Notes under the pieces: model-generated
What the model saw: only the letters and a program-made list of their open reading frames with translations
Told to the model about the DNA's origin: nothing
The model's database searches: none
Translations under genes and position numbers: made by a program
Shown: piece by piece, positions 9,184 to 21,657 of the stretch
Position numbering within the stretch: the first letter of the stretch is position 1
How the letters are laid out: every line of letters begins with the position of its first letter
Assembly: GCF_900343125.1 (NCBI RefSeq)
Contig: NZ_OPYL01000010.1
Span: forward strand, 1-64,000
Reading direction: 5' to 3'
DNA: 64,000 nt
Source of the DNA: Dysgonomonas sp. Marseille-P4361
Lineage (GTDB): Bacteria > Bacteroidota > Bacteroidia > Bacteroidales > Dysgonomonadaceae

Positions 9184-10257
9184 ATGAAAATGAAATATTT
9201 AAAATATCTATACATCATAATCCTGACTGTAATGATTGGGTGTGATGACTTTGACCCGTTAGTTACAACCGATAAACCTTATGTAAATTATACATCAATA
9301 AATTTATACATAGGTGAAGGAGCAGGAGATAGAAACTCTTTACAAGTAGAGTTTAGTCCTACCAATGCAACCTATACATGGGAAAGTCAAGATCCATCTA
9401 TTGTCACGGTAGATCAAAACGGTTTGGTAAAGGCCGTAAAGGAAGGTTTTACAACTATCACCGTAGCATCGAAAGACGACAAGACTACTATTGATGTAAC
9501 GGTAAAAGAGTATATTCCTCTCACGGGTTTTACACTGAGTACTAATGTGGTAATCGGTTCTTGGCAAGCTTTAAACAAAGTATTTCTTACGCCTATACCT
9601 GAAAATGCAACAATGACAGACGTAGAATGGACGACGTCGAACAACGAAGTTGCTATGGTATACAGCAATGGGGTTATAAAAACACTAGCTGCTGGATCTG
9701 CTACAGTAACAGTCAAAGGTGGAGGTAAGGAAGAACAAATAACAGTATTAGTTCCTGAAAAAATGTCTAAAGAAGAATGGAGTATTCCTGGATATGATGC
9801 TAACAGCAATGAAGGAACTATAGGTTATAGTTCTCAACAGAGATCCGATGGAGGAGGTGTTCCTTCTATTATAGATGAAGATCTTTCAACATATTGGCAC
9901 GCTAGTTATGGTAGTCCAAATAGTAATTATCCTCATTGGTTTATAATAGACTTAGGAAGGGAAACAACGATTGCTCAAGTATCTATGTCTAGAAGAAAAG
10001 ACGATAATCGTGGGCAAAAAGGATACCAGATATATACATGTAAAGAAAGTAATGCAACAGACTTAAATGATCCAACAAAATGGGTTTGGGAAGATCAAGG
10101 AGAGTTTAGCTTTAATCCTAAGATAAATGGATCTCAAATGCAAGCTTTAAATAATTTCCCTAGGGCACGATACATTAAAGTTTATATAGCAGAAAAGTTT
10201 AAAGGTGAAAACAATTATGCTATGGTAGGAGATTTTAGTGTTTACAATGCAGATTAA
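9184..10257 (+). CDS. Lipoprotein with two Ig-like (BIG_2) domains and F5/8 type C domain
   Basis: A 357-aa lipoprotein with lipobox IGC (Cys20). Two bacterial Ig-like group 2 domains follow (about 33-108, with VDQNGLVKAVKEGFTTITV, and about 112-190, with YSNGVIKTLAAGSATVTV). The C-terminus is an F5/8 type C / discoidin (CBM32-like) domain (about 205-355, with STYWHASYG and YPHWFIIDLG). This is the layout of a surface glycan-binding protein in the SusF position. Its discoidin domain resembles the C-terminal domain of the GH2 enzyme at 13384 (shared YPHW and LDxG patterns), hinting that both recognise the same glycan. It is the last gene of the PUL-1 operon, 15 bp after its neighbour, and a terminator follows. 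Confidence 0.87.
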   Translation: MKMKYLKYLYIIILTVMIGCDDFDPLVTTDKPYVNYTSINLYIGEGAGDRNSLQVEFSPTNATYTWESQDPSIVTVDQNGLVKAVKEGFTTITVASKDDKTTIDVTVKEYIPLTGFTLSTNVVIGSWQALNKVFLTPIPENATMTDVEWTTSNNEVAMVYSNGVIKTLAAGSATVTVKGGGKEEQITVLVPEKMSKEEWSIPGYDANSNEGTIGYSSQQRSDGGGVPSIIDEDLSTYWHASYGSPNSNYPHWFIIDLGRETTIAQVSMSRRKDDNRGQKGYQIYTCKESNATDLNDPTKWVWEDQGEFSFNPKINGSQMQALNNFPRARYIKVYIAEKFKGENNYAMVGDFSVYNAD

Positions 10258-10298
10258 CACTCTGTTTATATCATTTAAAGAGGAGTATATAAGATGGC

Positions 10299-10336
10299 AA
10301 AAAGGCCTCGTTATTATGATAGTAACGGGGTCCTTT
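10299..10336 (+). terminator. Terminator after PUL-1
   Basis: AAAAGGCCTCGTTA and TAACGGGGTCCTTTTT form a stem with one bulge and a G-T pair, ending in a T run. It lies 42 bp after the last PUL-1 stop codon and closes the operon. Confidence 0.75.
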
Positions 10337-10452
10337 TTCTATTACCCATTTGAATAATATTCTAATTCTAGTTAATTATAAAATATACTTCCTCCATCCA
10401 AGCACTTCTGTATATTTTACATACAGAGCTATATACCATCAGAGGGATATTT

Positions 10453-10460
10453 TAAATTTG
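10453..10460 (+). promoter_or_regulatory. Possible -7 element for gene at 10535
   Basis: TAAATTTG fits TAnnTTTG and lies 75 bp before the start codon. No TTTG is seen at the expected upstream distance, so this is tentative. Confidence 0.35.
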
Positions 10461-10534
10461 AATAGCTTCTGTTATGTAATTAATAAATTAATATGTACTT
10501 TAGAATCATATAATCATATGAAAATTATCTAATT

Positions 10535-13177
10535 ATGAAATGCTCTATATTTATTTTTATCCTTTCTCTTTTTCATATTTTGGGATTTTCTCAATCGAAT
10601 AAAGAAAGGATTCTAGATTCTGTAAAACATAGTTTTTTGAAACAAGTTCAATTATATCCACAAGAAAAACTGTATGTACAGATAGATAAACCTTATTATA
10701 TAGTAGGGGAAGATATTTGGTTTAGAGCTCATCTGGTAGATGCCTTTTCTATGTTGCCTGATACAACGAGTCGATATATATATGGAGAGTTGATAGACCC
10801 TTTAGATTCTGTACAGGTGAGAGTGAAAGTGCGACCTAAATCAGGGGCTTATTTCGGATATATTGGTTTAGACGAGGAACTTCCCTCTGGTGATTATCAA
10901 TTACGATTTTATACAAGATTCATGGAAGGACGTGGGGATAACTTTTTCTTTAAACGTACTGTCCATATCGGAGATCCTTTGTCAGCTTTATATCAAATAA
11001 ACATGGAGCATACTTATTTAGATAATCATAAAAAAGTGAAAGTTAAATTATCCTTCAACGAAATAGATGGTGGAAAGAAAATATTGCCGCAAGAAGTTCG
11101 TGTGAAAAATGATAAAGGCGAACTTCAAGTCATGACTTGTAACAATGAAGGTGATGTTGAGTTTACTCAGAAAAGGATCGAAAATAAGAATGTTATTTAT
11201 GTCGAATTTGACTATTTAGATAAATTTCATAAAGAATATATCTCAATTCCCAATCCAGAGGATTATGAGGTCTCTTTTTTACCGGAAGGAGGACATATTG
11301 TTTTGAAAGAAAATAATAAGGTAGCATTTAAGGCATTGAATTCAGATGGTATCGGCGAAAAGATCCAAGGTGTTATTATCAATGAGGCTGGAGATACCTT
11401 AACAACTTTTTCTAGTCAACATCTGGGGATGGGAGCATTTTATATTTATCAGAAAACAAAAGGTGATAAATTATATGCTCTATGCCGTAACGAAAAAGGG
11501 ATTGAAAAACGTTTTGAATTACCATCTGCGACAGAAGGGATAGTTGCTTTACGAGCAAACTGGCAACGAAATAATTTATATATCTCACTAAGTAAGTCAG
11601 CAGATACTCCTATTCAGGAACCTCTTTTTTTAGTGATACAATCTAGAGGGATTTCAATAAGTGTTTCTGAATGGGATAAGAGTCGGGAATTTGTTTCTTT
11701 ATCTAAAGAGCAGTTACCAACTGGAATCAGCCAGTTGCTATTAGTAGATAGTAGAATGAATCCTATAAGTGAGCGTTTAGTGTTCAATATAAATGAAAAT
11801 AGTTTTGCTGATATTGATTTTAGAACAGATAAGAGTAACTATGGGAGTAGAGAGAAAGTCAACGTTAAATTTGCAATAAATAATGTAGAGCAAATAAATG
11901 AATTGGCTAATGTCTCATTATCTGTCACAGACGATAAAGATGTAAAAACAGATAGTTGTGTAAATATTCTTTCTACGATACTTATTACATCTGATTTGAA
12001 AGGATATATTGAAGATCCTGCTTATTATTTTAGAAATAAAGGAAGTGAAGTTCTAAATAACCTTGATCTGTTGATGATGACGCAAGGATGGAGTAGGTAT
12101 AATACATCAAAAATACTAAAGCAAGAATTCGAAAAACCTTCGACTTATCTAGAATTAGGTCCGGAAATTTCAGGTACAATAGAGGGAGGTATACTTATGA
12201 ATAGAAAATCGGCTAATTATCCTGTACGATTATTGGCTTTGAAACAAAAGTTTTTTGATGAAACAGTGACTGATGAATTGGGGCGTTTCAGATTTAATGG
12301 TTTCGAATTTCCGGACAGTACTCAGTTCGTTGTCCAAGGTAATACGAAGAAGGGAGGCGATCGCGTTTGGCTTACAATAGATCAGGAAACATTCCCGAAG
12401 TCTGTATTCTCCTATCCTCCTCAGTATAATAAGAAAAATCTTCTTTTCAGAGATTATTTAAACAAGGCAGATCAGAAGTTTATTCTAGATAATGGTATGA
12501 GAATGATATATCTCAAAGATATAGAAATTACAGCCTTAAAAAAGAATTCCGGAGTTGGTAAATCTGTCTATTCATCGTCTTTTAATACTCGATATACTCT
12601 CGAACAAATAGAACAGTTCAGAGCTAGAGATCTGTATCAGTTATTATCAAGATTTGCAGGGGTTACAGTCGTTGGACAGAATGTCTCGATAAGAGGAAAT
12701 TCATCTCCTTTAGTCATGATTGATAATACTTCTTACGATATTAATATGCTCGGAAATATTTCTATTGAAGATGTAGATGAGGTAGAAATAGTGAAAGATG
12801 CTGGTACTGTGTTGTTTGGTTCTCGAGGTGCATCAGGTGTTATACTAATAACAACGAAGAGAGGAATTAAAAATCGCCCTGCTGAACAATTTAATATAAA
12901 ATCAGTATCACCTTTAGGCTATCAGTCTACAAAGGAGTTTTATTCTCCTCAATATGAGACTACAAATCAGAAAAATAATAAAAATCCGGATTTGCGTTCT
13001 ACTATTTATTGGAATCCGAGTGTAAAAGTTTCTGATATAGGAAATGTTAATCTAAATTTCTATACAGCCGATTCGAATACGAGTTACTCTGTAATAATAG
13101 AGGGTATAACAACACAAGGGCGTCTAATTCACTCTCTTTATAAAATAAAAAGGGAGGATTCTCATATCGAACATTAA
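10535..13177 (+). CDS. MG2-like / TonB plug-domain protein without a barrel
   Basis: An 880-aa exported protein with signal peptide ending GFSQ. The N-terminal part begins PQEKLYVQIDKPYYIVGED, the macroglobulin-like (MG2) start seen in alpha-2-macroglobulin relatives, and continues as beta-sandwich domains. A carboxypeptidase-regulatory-like segment lies about 540-620. Near the C-terminus is a complete TonB-receptor plug (about 685-790: SIRGNSSPLVMIDN, EIVKDAGTVLFGSRGASG, ITTKRG), but no outer-membrane barrel follows. This architecture recurs in Bacteroidetes and its role is not settled; it may assemble with or gate an outer-membrane partner. It stands alone between two terminators, after PUL-1 and convergent with the GH2 gene. 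Confidence 0.75.
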   Translation: MKCSIFIFILSLFHILGFSQSNKERILDSVKHSFLKQVQLYPQEKLYVQIDKPYYIVGEDIWFRAHLVDAFSMLPDTTSRYIYGELIDPLDSVQVRVKVRPKSGAYFGYIGLDEELPSGDYQLRFYTRFMEGRGDNFFFKRTVHIGDPLSALYQINMEHTYLDNHKKVKVKLSFNEIDGGKKILPQEVRVKNDKGELQVMTCNNEGDVEFTQKRIENKNVIYVEFDYLDKFHKEYISIPNPEDYEVSFLPEGGHIVLKENNKVAFKALNSDGIGEKIQGVIINEAGDTLTTFSSQHLGMGAFYIYQKTKGDKLYALCRNEKGIEKRFELPSATEGIVALRANWQRNNLYISLSKSADTPIQEPLFLVIQSRGISISVSEWDKSREFVSLSKEQLPTGISQLLLVDSRMNPISERLVFNINENSFADIDFRTDKSNYGSREKVNVKFAINNVEQINELANVSLSVTDDKDVKTDSCVNILSTILITSDLKGYIEDPAYYFRNKGSEVLNNLDLLMMTQGWSRYNTSKILKQEFEKPSTYLELGPEISGTIEGGILMNRKSANYPVRLLALKQKFFDETVTDELGRFRFNGFEFPDSTQFVVQGNTKKGGDRVWLTIDQETFPKSVFSYPPQYNKKNLLFRDYLNKADQKFILDNGMRMIYLKDIEITALKKNSGVGKSVYSSSFNTRYTLEQIEQFRARDLYQLLSRFAGVTVVGQNVSIRGNSSPLVMIDNTSYDINMLGNISIEDVDEVEIVKDAGTVLFGSRGASGVILITTKRGIKNRPAEQFNIKSVSPLGYQSTKEFYSPQYETTNQKNNKNPDLRSTIYWNPSVKVSDIGNVNLNFYTADSNTSYSVIIEGITTQGRLIHSLYKIKREDSHIEH

Positions 13178-13294
13178 AAACAAGATCATAGATATAGCTA
13201 TGGAATTTAGGTGAAGCATATTGTTGATGATGTTATAAAATCAGCAGAAGGAAATTATTACACCCTACTTCAAAAAAATGATAAGATATAAATA

Positions 13295-13331
13295 ACTAAT
13301 GCCCATATCTACTCTGGATATGGGCATTAGT
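13295..13331. terminator. Bidirectional terminator, 15-bp perfect stem
   Basis: ACTAATGCCCATATC at 13295-13309 pairs perfectly with 13317-13331 around a 7-nt loop, with T-rich sequence on the right and A-rich sequence on the left. It serves the rightward gene at 10535 and the leftward GH2 gene. Confidence 0.9.
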
Positions 13332-13383
13332 ATTTTAAAACTATATCAAAAAATAATTTTTCTAGCTTGTCTTTTTATGACTA

Positions 13384-17415
<4,032 letters not shown>

Positions 17416-17453
17416 TTAATTCTAGTTATAACTCTTTGGTATCTAAGGTATGA

Positions 17454-17461
17454 CAAATATA
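17454..17461 (-). promoter_or_regulatory. -7 element of the GH2 gene
   Basis: On the minus strand this reads TATATTTG, a perfect TAnnTTTG, 45 bp before the GH2 start codon. The -33 box is weak, so expression may need an activator. Confidence 0.55.
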
Positions 17462-17733
17462 ACACTCTTTGTTAAGATTATAGATAAACAGAATAGAAGT
17501 ATTTTCAAGAAGCTAACTTATATATGGTTCGAAATCGGTCTGTGAAAAGTATACTGAAGCCATCAGGTAGATTTTATATATTTTCAAACTAAAGTTTACC
17601 ATTAGGCGTTAAGTGTTTTGTTTTTTTAACATAATAAAATAGTCTCATATTTTTCGTTTTTCAAATCCTGTTCTTTCTTGAGAGGACATTCGAAACAAAA
17701 AGGTTTAGAGATTAATCTAAATGCATGATTTCC

Positions 17734-17763
17734 AGGTGGCCTCGGAGGGGCTTGAGCCCTCTT
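17734..17763 (-). other. tRNA 3'-end-like fragment, possible attachment site
   Basis: Read on the minus strand, the fragment forms a T-arm (GAGGG, loop CTCAAGC, CCCTC) followed by a 7-nt acceptor strand CGAGGCC, discriminator A and CCT in place of CCA. No anticodon arm or 5' half is seen. A related fragment in the same orientation lies at 46891-46920. Each sits a few hundred bp upstream of a recombinase gene. Integrases often use tRNA 3' ends as att sites, so this is a candidate att remnant. The rest of the 17410-17971 gap holds the GH2 promoter and no gene. Confidence 0.4.
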
Positions 17764-17971
17764 CGCAATAGTTACATATTCAATTGTTTGAAGTGTAGTG
17801 TTCTACAAAATTTACCTGTTTTTTGCTTAATTGTGTAGCTGTATTTTGCTGGTAACTTCTTAAAGACTAAGATAAATGTCTCTACGTACAAATAGTCTTG
17901 ATGATATGCTAAGAGAGCATCGTTTTTTGTTCTATTTTTGTCTCTCATTTTTTAACCTAAAAAACATACCT

Positions 17972-19233
17972 ATGAGTATCCGTATAGTATTCCGACCATC
18001 AAAAAAAAACAAAGAAGAAGGTTTTCTCAGTCTCCGAATTTATCATAAACGTCAGACGCGTCAGGTTGCCACCGGACTAAAATTAATGCAGGAAGAATGG
18101 GATGATGAAAATTCACGCATAGTTTTGAGAAACTTTTCCCTGGAAAGAAAAAACTACCTATATCAACTCAATGCTACATTAAAGAATAAGATTTTATACC
18201 TGGAAAAAATACTTAATGAGCATCGACGAAAAGAGATGAATAATATTGATCAGTTAATAGCTGATTTTAAACACAATGCTTTTACCAGTAGCTTTTCCGA
18301 TTATGCCAAGTTATTAGCAAATAAGCTCGCAGAAGAAAAGCGTTATCGTACTTCTGAAGCCTATCTTTCAGTAATGAGACGAACTGTAAAGTTTAATCAG
18401 GAGTGCGATTTCTCATTAAACGAAATTACTGCTGAATTTGTAGAAAATTATGAAAGGGAACTTTCCCATCAGGGATTAAGTCTCAATACCATTTCTTTTT
18501 ATATGCGTAATCTCAGAGCTATTTACAATAAGGCTATCGCAGATAAGATACTAATCCCAAGTTTGGATAATCCTTTTGAGAAAGTTTATACAGGAGTTAA
18601 ATCGACACCCAAAAGGGCTCTTTCGAAAGAAGATGTCAGTAAGATTTACTCTTTGGATTTTTCTGAACTTATAGAAAAAAAATCTAGCGAACTCTCGATG
18701 AATGCATCAAAGCAATCAGAACTAGAGCTGGCTCGTGACCTTTTTCTTTTCAGTTTCCATACACGGGGAATGTCCTTTGTTGATATATCATTCCTGAAAA
18801 AATCAAATATTAAGGATGATATCCTTACCTATAGAAGGAAGAAGACAGGGCAAGAGCTAAGTATCAAAATTAACACTTCCTTAAGAAAAATCATTAACAA
18901 ATATGCTCGAATAACGGGTGATAGCCCATATATATTCCCTATAATCAGAAGTCAAGAGAAGAGTGCATATAATCAGTATCTGTCAGCATTAAGCAGACAA
19001 AACAGGTGTTTGAAACAAATTCAAAAATTGGCTGATATAAAAAGGCGGATAACCTCACATGTGGCTCGACATACATGGGCAACAATAGCTAAAGAAGAGA
19101 TTTACCCATCTGGACTATTTCGGAAGGACTGGGGCACTCATCTGTTAAGACTACTTATATCTATCTAGCCTCTATTAATCACACACGATTGGACGAAGCA
19201 AATGAAATCGTATCCCGTGCTGTAGGCTTCTAA
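17972..19233 (+). pseudogene. Tyrosine recombinase, frameshifted second copy
   Basis: The start is put at 17972 (MSIRIVFRPS), since the upstream in-frame extension does not look like this family. It has an N-terminal arm-binding region, a SAM-like core-binding domain (about 100-190), and a catalytic domain with FHTRGMSFVDI and HVARHTW. Compared with copy A, one base is lost at about 19100 (GAGAACCTACCC became GAGATTTACCC). The frame then ends at 19168 and loses GLGHSS and the catalytic Tyr; the intact frame would run to 19233. The protein should be inactive. Copy A could supply recombinase in trans, because the crossover sites are identical. Homologous exchange with copy A could also repair it. 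Confidence 0.85.
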
Positions 19234-19447
19234 ATGTTCAATACACTATATTCCAAAACACCAAATTTTACAAAGACATATTAAAAATATAACATTCCTG
19301 TTTCTACAAAAGTTATGGGAGGAAACCTTCTATGACTAAACAGAAAATAATAAAAGAGATCTATTATAACCTATCCTATTATAAGTAATAAAAACCGAAG
19401 ATTTGGAAGTAAATCAAAGAATTTCCCTTGATTCTAGAATAGAAAAT

Positions 19448-19810
19448 ATCACTTCCTAAGTGATGTTTTGAAAAAAAAGATATTGATCCTTAGTTGTTTA
19501 CATAATCAAGAATCATTAAGTGTTAAATTAAAGTAGTATGTTTACTTCTCTTCCTTTTAACTTATTGATAATGTAATTCTTAAAGAATGGCATAAGGTTA
19601 CAAAATAGTTTTCTGTGTAAAGTGATCATGTTGTTGATAGTGAGTATATTAATCTGTAAATATGTGATAGAGGAAAAAGATAAACCTCTTAACTTCTAGC
19701 TCATTCGAAACTTGATGAGTTATAAAACATTAAAAAACAATCATTAAAGTTTGGTAAATTATAAAAAAGATTCTACTTTTAACGGCGAACTATATCACTT
19801 AGGAAGTGAG
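19448..19810 (+). other. Invertible promoter segment, copy B
   Basis: The same 16-bp inverted repeats as in copy A lie at 19449-19464 and 19794-19809, with identical CCT/AGG centres and identical spacing. Both copies are in the same orientation. Because all four sites in the window share the same core, recombination between cassettes is possible as well as within one. Confidence 0.85.
19750..19781 (+). promoter_or_regulatory. Promoter inside invertible segment, pointing at PUL-2 (ON)
   Basis: TTTG at 19750-19753, 20 nt, then TACTTTTA at 19774-19781. It is identical to the copy A promoter and faces the operon starting at 20204. The leader between is about 415 bp, shorter than in PUL-1. It contains a 48-codon ORF (19940-20086) whose first 12 codons match the mini-ORF in the PUL-1 leader, and nothing else I can name. 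Confidence 0.8.
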
Positions 19811-20203
19811 CCCTAAAATCTGATCTAGAAAAATATGTATAGGAAGGATAACTATCTTATATATGATTGATTTACAAATTTTTTTATTAATAGGTGTGTT
19901 AATAGTATTAATTATATGATAGCCTTAAAATCTGATTCGATGAAAAATATTTTACTTTTTAACATATTGCTAATTAGTTATACATGCCTAAATGCCCTAA
20001 TAATAACTAAACTAATTTCCAAAGATCGCAGTATTCTTATTGTGGGGTTACATTATAAGATCCATTCATACTATTGTACACAATAACAGAAGATATAATA
20101 ATAAAATTAACCAAATAAAGAGAAATATACAATTGCCCATTTGCATTATCTCTTAGCTCTATTTTATGCAAAATGTATGAACTCAATTTAATTATATTAT
20201 ATT

Positions 20204-21631
20204 ATGAAAATCAGGAAATTACTTTTTTACTCTATTGTGATTTTTCTCACTTTAGGTCTCGTTACAATAGGTTGTACCGAGAAGGGTGTTGATCCGACGG
20301 TTTTAGAAGAAGGTTCTCCTTTTGATCCTTCAAAACCGGTTGTTTTTAATGATTTCTCTCCCAAGGAAGGAGCAGTCCGTACTCGTGTCTTTATAGAAGG
20401 GAGTAATTTTGGAACAGATGTATCCAAAATTAAAGTTACTATTGGGGGCAAGGATGCTTCTGTTATAGGATGTAATGGAACATCTATATACCTAATGGTA
20501 CCTCCTCGTGCTACAGATGGTGATGTAAAAGTTACACTCTTAAATGCAAAAGGGGATGTAGCTGTTGAACATGAATTTGATTCAGTTTTTAATTTCAAAT
20601 TAACTACAACAGTTTCTACTCTTACTGGAAAAATAGATCCGTCAACAAATTCAAGTAGTATGATTGATGGGAATTTTGAAGAAGCAGAATTTGAAGATCC
20701 TTGGTGGATAGAATTTGATAAAACACCCGAAGGTCAAAGAATGTTGTATGTTGTAGAACCTAGCAAATCTCTCCGTAGAATAAATCTAGACGAAAAAACA
20801 GTGTCAACTGTTTTTACAAACGGACAAGCAGGAATGAGAGCATTTCAAACAATGACATTTAATACGACTCGAGACACAATGTTTTTTGCCGACGATCATG
20901 GACGAGACAACAGAGAAATGCCTGTTCTTCACTATTCAATAAGAGGAGAATCTTTCAGAAAAGTATATCCATATATTTATGATAGAACAGGCTATTCCTG
21001 TGCTCAAAATAAATATGGAGATCTCTTTTACAATACATGGTTTAATGCCGGAGTTTTGAAAGCTCGAGGAGAATATGATGCCGCTTCTGGAGAATGGGTG
21101 GGTAAAAGATTATTCAATATAAACGCAAATAATAACAGTGCCCACACTTATATTATAATGCACCCAGATGGTCTTTATGCATATTTAGTAGGTGCAAATT
21201 GTGTTTCTAAATCAATTTATAATCCAACTACTAAGGAATTGACAAGTCCAACCATTTTGGCTGGTTCTTGGGGTAGTGGAGGTTATAGTGATGCACCAGG
21301 AACACAGGCTCGATTTGAAGAAGTCCGACAAGGAGTATTTGTTAAGAATGAAACTTATGTAGCGGAGAATAGAGGAGATGTCTATGATTTTTACCTTTGT
21401 GACCTGGGTAATCATTGTATACGAAAAATAACGCCTGAAGGGCTAGTTTCTACTTTTGCCGGCCGAGGTAGTCAAACGTCTGATAATAATGTGGAAGGAT
21501 GGATAGACGGAGATGTCAGAGAAACGGCCCGATTTAGAAGACCTAGTGGTATCTGTTATGATGAGGAGAATGCCGTTTTTTATATTGCAGATAGAAATAA
21601 CAAACGTATACGCTCTATATCAATAGAATAA
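20204..21631 (+). CDS. IPT/TIG and NHL-repeat surface lipoprotein, PUL-2
   Basis: A 475-aa lipoprotein with a clean signal peptide and lipobox IGC (Cys24). The IPT/TIG domain spans about 45-125 (EGSNFGTDVSKIKVTIGG). The remainder is an NHL-like propeller, with FYLCDLGNHCIRKITPEG (about 390-410) and YIADRNNKRIRSISIE at the C-terminus. It is the paralogue of the protein at 1530 and takes the same first place after the switch. The propeller repeats differ enough to suggest a different ligand. Like its paralogue, it has no recognisable active site and is best seen as a surface glycan-binding or accessory protein of the SusCD complex. Confidence 0.85.
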   Translation: MKIRKLLFYSIVIFLTLGLVTIGCTEKGVDPTVLEEGSPFDPSKPVVFNDFSPKEGAVRTRVFIEGSNFGTDVSKIKVTIGGKDASVIGCNGTSIYLMVPPRATDGDVKVTLLNAKGDVAVEHEFDSVFNFKLTTTVSTLTGKIDPSTNSSSMIDGNFEEAEFEDPWWIEFDKTPEGQRMLYVVEPSKSLRRINLDEKTVSTVFTNGQAGMRAFQTMTFNTTRDTMFFADDHGRDNREMPVLHYSIRGESFRKVYPYIYDRTGYSCAQNKYGDLFYNTWFNAGVLKARGEYDAASGEWVGKRLFNINANNNSAHTYIIMHPDGLYAYLVGANCVSKSIYNPTTKELTSPTILAGSWGSGGYSDAPGTQARFEEVRQGVFVKNETYVAENRGDVYDFYLCDLGNHCIRKITPEGLVSTFAGRGSQTSDNNVEGWIDGDVRETARFRRPSGICYDEENAVFYIADRNNKRIRSISIE

Positions 21632-21657
21632 CTAAACTATAAAAACACAAGAAACAC

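Larger units (their letters stand above)
18901..19975 (+). repeat. Long direct repeat, copy B (with 1-1075)
   Basis: This is the partner of the repeat at the window start, nearly identical over about 1.07 kb, including the recombinase 3' part, both inverted repeats, the promoter and the first leader bases. Differences are scattered substitutions plus three or so one-base indels, one of which causes the recombinase frameshift. It diverges sharply after about 19975. Confidence 0.93.

Noticed and set aside
10350-10532. 60-codon ORF between PUL-1 and the plug-domain gene
   Set aside because: It has no ribosome binding site, signal or domain, and its sequence is AT-rich noise overlapping the likely promoter of the next gene.
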